A stretch of DNA of 64,000 nt from Pseudoduganella armeniaca (GCF_003028855.1 NZ_CP028324.1:62001-126000); one strand, 5' to 3'; counted from the first letter of the stretch, positions 50,464-62,194 are shown. Translations and numbers: made by a program. Notes: generated by a model from the sequence alone, not told the origin.

Positions 50464-51390
50464 CTAAGGCAGCAATTTGTTTTTAGCCAAGCACTTGAAA
50501 TACTCCAACATCTCAAGAACGGCTTCGTTATATTTGCGCGGATCAGCAATATTTTTAGCGATTTTCCGAACATCCCGAATCTCGATCAACATTGCCTCCC
50601 GCCACTTTTTATCCTTCAATAACTGCTCGATCTTTGCTCGGTATTGTATCGCTTTTCGCGAGCTCCCGTTACTAGAAGTCTTCTTATGGTCTTCCGGATC
50701 CATCTGAATAGCTGGGCCATCGCTACGCTTCAGTGGACTCACATCATCTGCGGGTAGATGATGCGAATCTTTTCCGTCGTTCGCCGGCTTACTAGTTTTG
50801 TTGTGTGAGCCGCCGCGGTAAGGTCCCTTGCCGCTCCCCTGGCGCAAATGGTCACATGGCCCTGGCTTTTTCTTCTTAACGGTCGTGTTCTTGGTAGCCT
50901 TTCCGCCAGCTTTTTTCGATGCACTGGCGGCTTTGTTAGCACTCTCGGCCGCTTTCGCTTGTTTGGCAACGGTGGCAGCCTGCTCAACTTGCTTGGCTGC
51001 CTTGACCACTTGCTTTGCTTCGTGCACACCTTTGGCGACACGCGCCGCAGTGCCAGCACCCTTCGCCATAGTGACCGCGCCTTTTGCCACCTTGCCGGCT
51101 GTAGTTACCACCTTACCGCCAGGGATCATACTGGCAGCCGCGATCCCGGCCTCGACGACTTCCCCTTCAGCCAGATAGATCGCAGCATCGGCCGCTCCAG
51201 TTACAACAGACAGACCAGGCACAAAGCTCGCCACACCGAGCAGGCCATGCACCCAAGGGCTAGACTGCTGCCACAACGATTTCTCGGCCGCGTTTTCTAT
51301 CGCAACCGCAGGATTTGCTCCGTGACCTTTCGGATTGACATGGGTGATCGACGCCTCGGCTTGTTCGAGGATCTTACCTTTTGTGCTCAT
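50464..51390 (-). CDS. T6SS-delivered polymorphic toxin
   Basis: A 308-residue protein. A hydrophobic pretoxin segment (VHGLLGVASFVPGLSVVTGAADAAIYLAEG, about 48-80) is followed by an Ala/Lys-rich coiled region (KGAVTMAKGAGTAARVAKG) to about 170. The C-terminal toxin domain (about 175-308) has GPCDHLRQG, KGPYRGGSH, DSHHLPADDVSP and DGPAIQMDPEDHKKTSSNG. The paired His and later DH resemble HNH/EndoVII-type (SHH class) nuclease toxins, an inferred activity. It lies just downstream of the PAAR-like gene and upstream of an acidic small protein, the standard order for a cargo/immunity pair. Confidence 0.7.
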   Translation of the reverse strand: MSTKGKILEQAEASITHVNPKGHGANPAVAIENAAEKSLWQQSSPWVHGLLGVASFVPGLSVVTGAADAAIYLAEGEVVEAGIAAASMIPGGKVVTTAGKVAKGAVTMAKGAGTAARVAKGVHEAKQVVKAAKQVEQAATVAKQAKAAESANKAASASKKAGGKATKNTTVKKKKPGPCDHLRQGSGKGPYRGGSHNKTSKPANDGKDSHHLPADDVSPLKRSDGPAIQMDPEDHKKTSSNGSSRKAIQYRAKIEQLLKDKKWREAMLIEIRDVRKIAKNIADPRKYNEAVLEMLEYFKCLAKNKLLP

Positions 51391-51448
51391 GATGGCCCGC
51401 CGCGTTTTGCGCGCATCGGGCGAATTGCAGTTTTAGATCGGCGCATCG

Positions 51449-51802
51449 TTAGCTCGAAAGATTCATGTCGCACTCGTCGCCGTGGCGAACCACGTACCTC
51501 TTCTCCACGCGCACGCTGCGTGAGCTCTGGGTCGCGCGCACCTTCCCGCAGTTGACGCCAGACTTCATCCCGCCGCCAGTGCCTGGCTCGTTCCCGGTAA
51601 CGCGCGTCACGACGCTGTCGCTGAGAAGAAAAACAGGATCGTCGTTGAACTGGACCGTTTTCGCCACCTCAACGCTGTCGCTCAGGTCGGCCATGATTGG
51701 GTAGGGCACGGGAACCATGCTCGCACCCATCGGCGTCTTACAAACATTCGGCACGATGCTGACGGCTATGAAAGTACTGTTTTTACGAGCTCCAGTAGGC
51801 AT
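51449..51802 (-). CDS. PAAR-like DUF4150 protein
   Basis: A 117-residue protein of the DUF4150 type: VPNVCKTPMGASMVPVPYPIMADLSDS near the start and GTGGGMKSGVNCGKV in the middle, with two Cys. These proteins form the sharp tip on VgrG spikes and carry toxins. It lies between the DUF2169 gene and the toxin gene. It is compact with no extra fused domain. Confidence 0.85.
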   Translation of the reverse strand: MPTGARKNSTFIAVSIVPNVCKTPMGASMVPVPYPIMADLSDSVEVAKTVQFNDDPVFLLSDSVVTRVTGNEPGTGGGMKSGVNCGKVRATQSSRSVRVEKRYVVRHGDECDMNLSS

Positions 51803-51811
51803 CGCGCGCTC

Positions 51812-53236
51812 TCAGGAATTGGTCGAAACTGGTTCAGGTGCCACTGTTTGCGGCGTAGGGCAGGATAAAGCGATAGCGCCGCTTTCACGCAGCGCGGCCA
51901 CATCTTCAGATGCAATCATCCTCGCTTCCAATACCCGTACAGGGGGAACGGTCGCGACGGTAGCCCTCCAGACGCAGACAACGGACGGAGCTTTGCCTGC
52001 GGTCACTACGTCATCCAGCAAATTAATCGCCACGGTATCGAGTTTGGCCGGCAATTCACCGATCCTACCGTCCTCGAAACGGACGAGCACAAACGGAAGG
52101 TGACCTGGAAGGCGGATTTTAAACAGCACATCACCAGCAGCATCAACAGTCGTACGGTCCGTCGGCGGCGTCAAATTGATTAGACTGATCGTTTCGTCGC
52201 CGTCAAGGTGCGGGACGACCTGCTGGTCAGCGGGCGCGCCGTTCCAATAGGCGAAGTCGAAATCCGCAGGCAGGTATGGATGACGCTGCTCCAGCCACTT
52301 GTCGTCGAAAGTGCCCGCGAGCGGAAGCCTGGACTTCCACGCCCGGCCGACAAGTCCGAGGCCACACGGGGCATACTCGCGACCGAACTTCATCACCGGC
52401 TCATCCAATGCTTCAATCTGGGGCGCTGGTAACGAGCGTGCGAGAGTGGCTTTCACGTACCAGTCTTCTGCGAAACCCCGGCCGATTGGATTGTAAGGGC
52501 ATACCGTATGTGCGACTGCTTCACGTGCAGCGAGGGCCTCCGGGGTCCCACGCTGCGGAACTCGATCCGGCAAACGCCTGTCGTTGGGCACGCGATGGGC
52601 ACTACGTTCGGTTACGAGGATTTTGTTTTCCCCACCGTAAGCATATTCGTACCGCAAAGGTACTGACGTTATCGGCTTTGGCTCAGTCAGCGACCAGGCA
52701 GGCATGGTGAACAGGGACAGCGCACGAACCAGCGAATTAGTTTTGCGCCATTCTCTTGGCCCGGTCACCTGCACGATCTTTTCGAGCACGAGCGGGCCCA
52801 TTGCCGCTTCTTTTCGAAGCTTTTGACATTCACTTTCCCATTCGGAGATCTGGTCGGCTGACGCCCGCTGGGTCGGATTCAGTCCATATGGTTCAGGTGG
52901 AAGGTCTGGGTCGGTCGCTGCACCATGGATGCGAATGCCAGCACGAAAACGCATCTGGGGTTGACCGCTTGGGGCGTAAGCGTTCGCAAGCACCGCGACG
53001 TCAGTATGCGGTTTGTATGGTGCGAGATCGGACTCCTGCAAGACGCTCGACGCATTCGGACTTCCAAAAAATTCATCCGTAGTGACGAGTGGCGTTTGGG
53101 AAGATGAGAGCGTGAGCTCACCCGTGCTATCGATATCGAAGGTGAGCCGCATCACGACTGTGTGGAAGCCTTGATCGCGTTGATCGAGTGACTCAAATGC
53201 TATCACCGGGAAGGGCGTGAGGTTACGGAATTCCAT
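51812..53236 (-). CDS. DUF2169 T6SS adaptor protein
   Basis: A 474-residue soluble protein with the DUF2169 start (MEFRNLTPFPVIAFESLDQRDQGFHTVVMRLTFDI), a middle PLRYEYAYGG segment and a late PLAGTFDDKWLEQRHPYLPADFDFAYWN segment. DUF2169 proteins are chaperone/adaptors that load PAAR-like effectors on VgrG. The gene is between vgrG (11 bases) and the PAAR gene (9 bases), all one operon. Confidence 0.88.
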   Translation of the reverse strand: MEFRNLTPFPVIAFESLDQRDQGFHTVVMRLTFDIDSTGELTLSSSQTPLVTTDEFFGSPNASSVLQESDLAPYKPHTDVAVLANAYAPSGQPQMRFRAGIRIHGAATDPDLPPEPYGLNPTQRASADQISEWESECQKLRKEAAMGPLVLEKIVQVTGPREWRKTNSLVRALSLFTMPAWSLTEPKPITSVPLRYEYAYGGENKILVTERSAHRVPNDRRLPDRVPQRGTPEALAAREAVAHTVCPYNPIGRGFAEDWYVKATLARSLPAPQIEALDEPVMKFGREYAPCGLGLVGRAWKSRLPLAGTFDDKWLEQRHPYLPADFDFAYWNGAPADQQVVPHLDGDETISLINLTPPTDRTTVDAAGDVLFKIRLPGHLPFVLVRFEDGRIGELPAKLDTVAINLLDDVVTAGKAPSVVCVWRATVATVPPVRVLEARMIASEDVAALRESGAIALSCPTPQTVAPEPVSTNS

Positions 53237-53247
53237 CTTTGCGGCAG

Positions 53248-55377
53248 TTAGTTGATGTCGACGTCTTTGCCCGTCAACTCCATCGGACCACTCGCGTGGA
53301 CGCCAATTTGCGATCCGTTGATGAAGATATTGCCGTCCGATGTCATGCGAATGCTTGCCATACCAACCGTGATGGTGAGTTCATCGCCAGCGGTGATCGA
53401 AATAGCCTTGCCCACCCGCGTGATTTGATTGATTCCCACCACCGTCGCCATGACAGTACCGACGTTCAGGTTGTACGCTAGGCCGACGTTTTCCATACGG
53501 CCCATCCCGACATTCTGGAGGTATGCCATTCCGATCGTTTCGGTCTTGAAGCGATGAACATACGTGGACCAATTCTTTCCGATCTCGTCCTTACGATTTT
53601 TGCCGATAGTCTTCGTGCGATTTCTACCGATGTCCACCGTTTCGTCGTTGTCGACCTGCTCCTTACGGTTGTTGTGAACAGTGATCGCCTCGTCGTGGTC
53701 GACGATCTCAGTGCGGTCGCGGCCAATGTGACTTTGCTCATCGCGGTCGATTTTCTTCCGTCGATCGTTGCCTACCCACTTGTCCTCGTCATGCTCAACT
53801 TCGGTCAACTGGTCCTTCTCGGCGTGAAGCCAAAGCTGCTCCGCGCCCTTTTTATCTTCAAAGCGAATCGCGTTGGCATTCTCGTAAGTCCCACCCGGGG
53901 ACGAGCGAGAAAGAATACCGCTCTGCGTCTTGTTTGCAGGTAGCGGCCAAGGCGGCATTGTGACCTCGTTCGGAACCATCCCCGTCACGATGGGTCGATC
54001 AGGATTCCCGTCGAGGAACTGAACGATTACTTCGGTACCGATCCTTGGGATCGTCGTCATGCCGAAACTCGATCCGGCCCATGCAGTCGACACGCGGAGC
54101 CACGCCGAGCTCCGGTCGTCGTTTTCACCCGCGCGGTCCCAATGGAATTGGGCCCGGATGCGCCCGTACTCATCCGTATAGATTTCCTCACCAGCCGGTC
54201 CCGTCACGATCGCGGTCTGCAAGCCGTGTATCTTTGGCTCAGTGCTGTTGAAGCCCCTGCCCGGACGCCAAGGAACCTTGACCCTGCTGCAAAGGATCTG
54301 GTTTTCATACTTCGATTCACCCGTTTCCCCACTTTGATAGTTGTTTTCGGCGTGGTGGTGCGCCTGAAGAATGAGGAAGTCAAGATCGGTCGTATCGAAG
54401 TGCCCGCTGAGAGTGAACTTACGCCCGGGTTGAGCAGTTCGGTCGTTGCCTCTGCCCTCGAAGTATTTGGCCGTCGCCTCGATCTCTTCGAGCCTCACAC
54501 GCGCCCTTCGATCGGCATCGTCCAGATTCTTGTACCCATACGCACCGGCATAGTCGTAGGTCTCAATCGGTAGCGTGGTTCCTTGCTCGTTGACGGTGGG
54601 CAGGTCAACCATCGTCGGCCGGGGAGCCTTGAAGTCGAAGCTCGACAGCACGACACTGCTTGGGCGGACTATCCGCACTGGTTCCCAATGGGATAGGCCA
54701 TCATCTTCGTTGGTGCCAGCCTCGCTTTGATACGGTATATCCGTCCGCTCCCCGTCCAACGCCGGCGCAGCTACCGAATCATCGGAGATCACGAGAGTGT
54801 GTCCGTCCGCACGATGTTCGTACCAGTAGTACCAGCCGAGCTCTTCCCACCGTCTATGAACGTAGTTATAGTCGGACTCATCGTACTGACAGGAAAACGT
54901 CAGTATTGGATCTGCCTTCGTAATCCTTAATTCAACATCGCGGACCTCGTAGTCGCGGAATATTTCCTCGGTCTGGTCGGCGATCGTCTTGCCGTGGAAC
55001 AGAAAATTATCGCGACGCAAGCGCAGGTACGCCAGCCATGGCTCTAGAATCATCGTGTACCGGATCAGGCCGCCGTCGCTAGCCCCTCGCCGGAACTCGA
55101 AAACGTAGCCATTAAAGTAGCGTAATGACCCATCCTCACGAACGAGCTCCACCGTTACCATCTTCCCGAGCACGTCTTTGAGGGAGATATTCGAATCGTC
55201 AGAAAGAACTTCCACCTCGTAGCGGAAGCTGCGCGACAGCCCTTCAACCGCGTCCAGGCGATTTGCTACCATCGTCGCGGACGGGCCATCACCGTGCGGA
55301 AACTGCATGCAAAGCAGCCGATTGTGTTGGCGGAGTTTACTGAGCAGTTCGAGCCCTGCGTTGATCGAAATTTCCAT
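53248..55377 (-). CDS. vgrG: VgrG (TssI), T6SS spike protein
   Basis: A 709-residue spike protein from the ATG at 55377 (an earlier GTG/ATG at 55500 adds 41 unlike residues). The gp27-like part covers about 20-340 (LRYFNGYVFEFRRGASDGG; YDESDYNYVHRRWEELGWYYWYEH). The gp5 OB fold follows (IYTDEYGRIRAQFHWDRAGENDDRSSAWLRVSTAWAG), then the needle repeats (VDHDEAITVHNNRKEQVDNDETVDIGRNRTKTI). No C-terminal effector domain. It is an orphan: no core tss genes are in the window. Base composition is visibly lower in GC than its neighbours. Confidence 0.93.
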   Translation of the reverse strand: MEISINAGLELLSKLRQHNRLLCMQFPHGDGPSATMVANRLDAVEGLSRSFRYEVEVLSDDSNISLKDVLGKMVTVELVREDGSLRYFNGYVFEFRRGASDGGLIRYTMILEPWLAYLRLRRDNFLFHGKTIADQTEEIFRDYEVRDVELRITKADPILTFSCQYDESDYNYVHRRWEELGWYYWYEHRADGHTLVISDDSVAAPALDGERTDIPYQSEAGTNEDDGLSHWEPVRIVRPSSVVLSSFDFKAPRPTMVDLPTVNEQGTTLPIETYDYAGAYGYKNLDDADRRARVRLEEIEATAKYFEGRGNDRTAQPGRKFTLSGHFDTTDLDFLILQAHHHAENNYQSGETGESKYENQILCSRVKVPWRPGRGFNSTEPKIHGLQTAIVTGPAGEEIYTDEYGRIRAQFHWDRAGENDDRSSAWLRVSTAWAGSSFGMTTIPRIGTEVIVQFLDGNPDRPIVTGMVPNEVTMPPWPLPANKTQSGILSRSSPGGTYENANAIRFEDKKGAEQLWLHAEKDQLTEVEHDEDKWVGNDRRKKIDRDEQSHIGRDRTEIVDHDEAITVHNNRKEQVDNDETVDIGRNRTKTIGKNRKDEIGKNWSTYVHRFKTETIGMAYLQNVGMGRMENVGLAYNLNVGTVMATVVGINQITRVGKAISITAGDELTITVGMASIRMTSDGNIFINGSQIGVHASGPMELTGKDVDIN

Positions 55378-55756
55378 CGTCGTTCGAATCCCCGGACGTG
55401 TTGAAAAAGCGCTTTGCCAGCGCGACAGTCGTGGTTCGACGAGCCACATAGAGTCGCACTCGGCCTGGGAACCCAAGGGCGCCAATGCATGAGTTGCCAT
55501 TATAGTATCTTGCCTCGAGAACTGACAGTCGCGCGCATGAGAGTACCGGGATTGAGGTGGGGAAGCAGAAGCTATGTCCCGGGAAATATAGTCGCGGTCT
55601 TCCGGCGTGAGGATTGGCGCTTACCACCGGCCGCGCTGGTAAGGCCAGCAGTTCATCGATCTTTGCGACGAATCCGCGCGTGCGAGCGGACTTGAAGCCG
55701 AACAAATCCGAATACACATTGCCCACCTGGGGCGCCATTGGAAAAGTGCCGCTGGT

Positions 55757-55793
55757 AAAGAAAAAGGTCCGCGCCTCTTGAGAAGCGTGGACC
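55757..55793 (-). terminator. Intrinsic terminator after ssb
   Basis: On the minus strand GGTCCACGCTTC pairs with GAGGCGCGGACC (one mismatch, one G-T) around TCAA-type loop, followed by TTTTTCTTT. It is 30 bases beyond the ssb stop. The rest of 55501-55756 between vgrG and this site holds only a short protein-like stretch (GNVYSDLFGFKSARTRGFVAKID) without ribosome site, perhaps gene debris. Confidence 0.8.
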
Positions 55794-55822
55794 CCTTGCT
55801 CACCAAACCGCCTATTTCCGAC

Positions 55823-56341
55823 TTAGAACGGAATATCGTCATCCATATCCGAGAAATTCGGCGCCGGCTTCGGTGCCGGACGCGGCGCCGGAGCCGACTG
55901 CTGCGGACGCGGTGCCGGACGGCTCGGCGGCGCGTCGTAGCCGCCACCACCCATGCCCATGTCGTCACCACCACCCATGCCCATGCCGTCACCGCCGCCC
56001 ATGCCCTGGCGGCCGCCCAGCATCTGCATTTCCTGCGCGATGATGTCCGTTGCGTACTTCTCGACGCCGTCCTTGTCGGTGTACTTGCGCGTTTGCAGGC
56101 GGCCTTCGACGTAGACCGACGAGCCCTTCTTCAGGTACTGGCCCACGATCTCGGCCAGGCGGCCGAAGAACGAGATGCGGTGCCACTCGGTGGTTTCCTT
56201 CTGCTCGCCCGTGTTCTTGTCCTTGCTGCGGAACGACGTGGCAACGGCAATATTGGCGATGGCATCGCCGCTCGGCATGTAGCGGATCTCCGGATCGCGG
56301 CCCAGGTTGCCGACGATGATGACTTTGTTGACAGATGCCAT
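55823..56341 (-). CDS. ssb: Single-stranded DNA-binding protein
   Basis: A 172-residue SSB: OB fold at 1-110 (MASVNKVIIVGNLGRDPEIRYMPSGDAIANIAVATS...TEWHRISFFGRLAEIVGQYLKKGSSVYVEGRL), a Gly/Met/Asp-rich linker (GMGGGDGMGMGGGDDMG) and the partner-binding tip DMDDDIPF. Housekeeping role in replication and repair. Divergent from uvrA with a shared LexA box, the classic ssb-uvrA arrangement. Confidence 0.97.
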   Translation of the reverse strand: MASVNKVIIVGNLGRDPEIRYMPSGDAIANIAVATSFRSKDKNTGEQKETTEWHRISFFGRLAEIVGQYLKKGSSVYVEGRLQTRKYTDKDGVEKYATDIIAQEMQMLGGRQGMGGGDGMGMGGGDDMGMGGGGYDAPPSRPAPRPQQSAPAPRPAPKPAPNFSDMDDDIPF

Positions 56342-56466
56342 GTAGTACTCCTGCGTGAATTTTTACCAAAGGGCGATTATATGCCAGCGCGCCTGGCAGC
56401 GGCATACCCGGCCGGTGTGGCACGCCAGGATTTTTTCGGATCGACGCCAGCGCGCGCGCAGATGAA

Positions 56467-56486
56467 TACTGGTATTATATACAGTG
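56467..56486. promoter_or_regulatory. LexA (SOS) box between ssb and uvrA
   Basis: TACTG, ten AT-rich bases (GTATTATATA), CAGTG. It matches the gammaproteobacterial/betaproteobacterial consensus TACTG-N10-CAGTA at nine of the ten fixed positions. It lies 126 bases from the ssb start and 294 bases from the uvrA start. The rest of 56342-56779 shows no gene. Confidence 0.85.
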
Positions 56487-56779
56487 TTCGGACGAATTTG
56501 GCTGATCCGTATCAATGTAGGGCGCGGCACTTGAAATACCGATGTTCGGCAGCAACTACGGTGGGCAGCGCCGCTGGCCGCCATGGCGGCGCGGTGCGCG
56601 CCCCGGCTGGCAGGCATCGCCGGCGCACCCTGGCACCACGATTCAAGCGTCCCCACAGCATCGTTTTCCGAACCTCGTTATAGTTGCGGGTTGACCGACC
56701 GCCGCGCCACAAGCGCGGCATCGGCCGTTCCGGCTCCACCGCAGTTGGCACAGGCTCAGACCACTCAAGGCATATATCC

Positions 56780-59644
<2,865 letters not shown>

Positions 59645-59653
59645 CTCCGTCGA

Positions 59654-60274
59654 TCAGGCGGCGGCCTTGGTGGCTGCCGCCTGCGTCAGCCATTGCTCCA
59701 TCTGGTCGAACCGGTCGAAGCCCCAGAACGGTTCGCCATCGACGATCGTGAACGGCACGCCGAACACGCCGCGCGCGATCGCTTCCTCCCCAACCGTTTT
59801 GAGTTGCTCCTTGATCGCCGCGCTGTGCAGGCCTTCGCGCAACCGCGTACCATCGACGCCCTGCTCCTCCGCCAGCCGCACCACCGCGTCGTCCTGGCCG
59901 ATATCCACCCCTTCCGTGAAATACGCTTCGAAGCAGCGCCGCGCAAAGGCAGCCGCCATGTCCGCGCCGTACTCGTTCTCGATCCACAGCGCGGCGCGCG
60001 GCGGCGCCAGCAGCAGTGCGGGGAAGTTGGCGGGCTGGCGGTAGACGATGCCGTTCAGCTGCGCCGTGCGGGCGCAGTCGCGTTCCGCATACGGCCCACG
60101 CAGCGGCACCATCGGCGCTGGCAGTACGCCCGTGGCCTTCAGCAGGCCCACCAGCAGCACGGGACGCCAGCGCACAGTGCGCCCGTGTCGTGCCGCCAGC
60201 GCGTCGATGCGGCACGCGGCGAAATAAGCGTATGGCGAAGCAAAGTCAAAGTAGAAATCGATGGGGGCGCTCAT
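59654..60274 (-). CDS. 2-hydroxychromene-2-carboxylate isomerase family (DsbA-like)
   Basis: A 206-residue thioredoxin-fold protein. The start IDFYFDFASPYAYFA carries the Ser that replaces the DsbA Cys and binds glutathione in this family. GVFGVPFTIVDGEPFWGFDRFDQMEQWL near the end is the second signature. In naphthalene catabolism the enzyme isomerises HCCA to the open-chain product, but many homologues act in unknown glutathione-dependent isomerisations. It follows the 36-residue peptide gene by 15 bases and is probably controlled by the TetR regulator. Convergent with uvrA. Confidence 0.88.
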   Translation of the reverse strand: MSAPIDFYFDFASPYAYFAACRIDALAARHGRTVRWRPVLLVGLLKATGVLPAPMVPLRGPYAERDCARTAQLNGIVYRQPANFPALLLAPPRAALWIENEYGADMAAAFARRCFEAYFTEGVDIGQDDAVVRLAEEQGVDGTRLREGLHSAAIKEQLKTVGEEAIARGVFGVPFTIVDGEPFWGFDRFDQMEQWLTQAAATKAAA

Positions 60275-60289
60275 GGTTGTCTCCTCAGG

Positions 60290-60400
60290 TTAAACATCGC
60301 CGAAATCTTCATTCCGGTCGGGGATGGCGCGCAGCAGGTCCGCTACGCTGTAGTGAATCAGGATGTAAATGACGGGCAGCGCCAGCAGCAGCAGTTTCAT
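60290..60400 (-). CDS. 36-residue membrane peptide
   Basis: The ATG at 60400 has GGAGG six bases upstream. The product begins MKLLLLALPVIYILIHYSVAD (one hydrophobic helix) and ends in a polar tail DRNEDFGDV. It lies between a TetR operator (60411-60432) and the isomerase gene, all on the minus strand, so it is the first gene of that operon. Function unknown; likely an inner-membrane micropeptide. Confidence 0.6.
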   Translation of the reverse strand: MKLLLLALPVIYILIHYSVADLLRAIPDRNEDFGDV

Positions 60401-60410
60401 CTCGGCCTCC

Positions 60411-60432
60411 ATTTCGCACACGTGTGCGAAAT
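60411..60432. promoter_or_regulatory. TetR operator 1 (perfect palindrome)
   Basis: ATTTCGCACAC followed by its exact reverse complement GTGTGCGAAAT. It lies 11 bases upstream of the peptide ATG, overlapping the ribosome-site region, so binding would block the peptide-isomerase transcript. Confidence 0.8.
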
Positions 60433-60472
60433 CAGTTCAAAAAAAACGGGCGGCATGCCACCCGTGCACTTC

Positions 60473-61087
60473 CTATTCAATCTCGTTGAAGCTCTTGTAC
60501 GTCGAAATCAGCCGGTTGAACGCACGCTGCATGCGTTTCGGTGCCGTGCCGTCGCGCAGGAAGCGCACGTCGTGCATGGCGCCGATGATCAGGCTGTAGA
60601 TCTCGAACACCAGTTGCTCCGGATCCGTGTCCGGCCGCAGGTGGCCCGCTTCCATCGCCTGCAGCACGGTCTTGCGCAAGGACGCGCGCCAGCGCGCCAC
60701 CCCCTGCTCGACGCGGTCGCGCAGCGGCCCTTCCAGGTCGTCGAATTCGAACGCGCCCGCCGTGTACAGGCAGGAATTGCGCGTGCTTTCGTCCGTCACC
60801 TTCTTCAGCCACAGGCTGACCTGGGCCTGCAGCCTCGGCAGGCCGGCCGGCTGTTGCAGTGCCGGCACGAACACCTCTTCGCCGAAGCGGCGGTCGTACT
60901 CGTCCAGCACCGCGCTTTGCAGGCTTTCCAGCGAGCCCACGCGCGAGAACACGCCGCTCTTGCTGATGCCCGTGCGCTTGGCCAGCTCGCCCAGCGACAG
61001 CTTGCCGATGCCTTCGCCGGCGGCCATTTCCATGGCCGCGTCGACGATCAGCGCGTAAGTGGCTTCGCTTTTTGCGGAAGTGTTCAT
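60473..61087 (-). CDS. TetR/AcrR-family repressor
   Basis: A 204-residue regulator. The HTH covers about 10-55 (IVDAAMEMAAGEGIGKLSLGELAKRTGISKSGVFSRVGSLESL). The C-terminal ligand-binding domain has one Cys (NSCLYTAGAFEFDDL). It is close to the TetR group with a C-terminal TetR_C_6-like region. Nine bases upstream of its start lies operator 2, so it should repress itself, and operator 1 lies 40 bases behind its stop, before the peptide-isomerase operon. Confidence 0.9.
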   Translation of the reverse strand: MNTSAKSEATYALIVDAAMEMAAGEGIGKLSLGELAKRTGISKSGVFSRVGSLESLQSAVLDEYDRRFGEEVFVPALQQPAGLPRLQAQVSLWLKKVTDESTRNSCLYTAGAFEFDDLEGPLRDRVEQGVARWRASLRKTVLQAMEAGHLRPDTDPEQLVFEIYSLIIGAMHDVRFLRDGTAPKRMQRAFNRLISTYKSFNEIE

Positions 61088-61095
61088 GTGGCGAA

Positions 61096-61117
61096 CTTTA
61101 GCACAGGTGTGCGAAAT
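61096..61117. promoter_or_regulatory. TetR operator 2
   Basis: The right half GTGTGCGAAAT is identical to operator 1. The left half CTTTAGCACAG differs at three positions. It lies between the tetR start and the divergent SRPBCC gene, so it may control both. Confidence 0.7.
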
Positions 61118-61170
61118 TGCAAGGACAAATAAACGGGCGGGGAATGCGACAATGCCAGCTTTTTCCCGCC

Positions 61171-62136
61171 ATGAAGCGCTTTTTCCGTTCTCCCCGTTTT
61201 CGCTCGCTGTGGCCGTTACTCGTCGGCGTACTCTACGGGCTGTGCCTGCGTCTCGCCTTTGCCCTGGATGTCGGCGAGTTCAGCATCGTGTCGAAAGCGT
61301 TCCTGCTGATGACGCCGTTCTCGCTGGGCGCCCTGGCCGTGTTCGTGGCTGCCCGCGGCGAGCGTACTTCCGTGCGGCGCGACGCCGCCGTGGCGGCGAA
61401 GGCGATGATCCTGTTCCTCATTGCGCTGTTCCTCATGCTGCTCGAAGGCGTGATCTGCATCGTGCTGGTGCTGCCCGTGTTCGTCGTGGCCGCCGTGCTG
61501 GGCGGCGTGCTGGCGGGCTGGCTGCACCGCCATATGCTGGACCGCAAGGGCACCGTCTCCGCGTTTGCCCTGCTGCCGCTGCTGCTGGGCCCCATCGAAG
61601 CGGCGCTGCCGCCGGTGCAGAGCGAGCAGCTGGTGTCCACCACGATGCACATCGCCGCGCCGCCGGAAGCGGTGTTCGACCAGCTGGCGGACGTGCGCGG
61701 CATCCGGCCAGAAGAGCTGGGCTTCGCGTTCGTTCATTTGATCGGCCTGCCGAAACCGATCGAGGCGGACATGCATGGCAGCGGCGCCGGCGCCGTGCGC
61801 GTGTCGCGCTGGGAAAAGAACGTGCGCTTCGAAGAAGTCATCACGCACTGGCAGCGCCCGCAGGCCATGCACTACCGCTTCCATATTCCGCCCGGCAGCA
61901 TCCCGCGCGACGCACTGGACGAGCACGTCGAACTGGGCGGCAAGTACTTCACGGTGCTGGACGGCGGCTACGACCTGGCGCCGGCGCCGGACGGCGGCAC
62001 CGAGCTGACCTTGACGACGCGCTTTCTCAACAAGTCGCAGCTGAAGCTGTACGGCGACCTGTGGGGACGGATGGTGCTGCAGGACTTTCATCGCTCCATC
62101 CTGGGCTTGATGCGGCGGCGGGCGGAGCGCGCCTGA
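61171..62136 (+). CDS. Membrane protein with SRPBCC (polyketide-cyclase-like) domain
   Basis: A 321-residue protein from the ATG at 61171 (MKRFFRSPRFRSL). Four hydrophobic segments fill the first 150 residues (LWPLLVGVLYGLCLRLAFAL; FLLMTPFSLGALAVFVAA; ILFLIALFLMLLEGVICIVLVLPVFVVAAVLGGVLAGWL). The C-terminal half is an SRPBCC fold (TTMHIAAPPEAVFDQLADV...). It probably binds a hydrophobic ligand at the membrane. Divergent from tetR and sharing operator 2. In-frame upstream starts lack a ribosome site. Confidence 0.75.
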   Translation: MKRFFRSPRFRSLWPLLVGVLYGLCLRLAFALDVGEFSIVSKAFLLMTPFSLGALAVFVAARGERTSVRRDAAVAAKAMILFLIALFLMLLEGVICIVLVLPVFVVAAVLGGVLAGWLHRHMLDRKGTVSAFALLPLLLGPIEAALPPVQSEQLVSTTMHIAAPPEAVFDQLADVRGIRPEELGFAFVHLIGLPKPIEADMHGSGAGAVRVSRWEKNVRFEEVITHWQRPQAMHYRFHIPPGSIPRDALDEHVELGGKYFTVLDGGYDLAPAPDGGTELTLTTRFLNKSQLKLYGDLWGRMVLQDFHRSILGLMRRRAERA

Positions 62137-62142
62137 ACCCAT

Positions 62143-62194
62143 GGTGACAGGCACCTATCCAGGGCACTGGTGCCCTGGATAGGTGCCTGTCACC
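62143..62194. repeat. REP-like long hairpin, copy 2
   Basis: A perfect 25-base inverted repeat around a two-base loop. Outer arms are GGTGACAGGCACC and GGTGCCTGTCACC, as in copy 1; inner arms TATCCAGGGCAC and its complement are different. It lies six bases behind the stop of the SRPBCC gene. Confidence 0.85.

Noticed and set aside
55501..55738. Short minus-strand frame upstream of vgrG (starts MAPQVGNVYSD)
   Set aside because: No ribosome site, and it runs on as a shadow of vgrG; at most gene debris.
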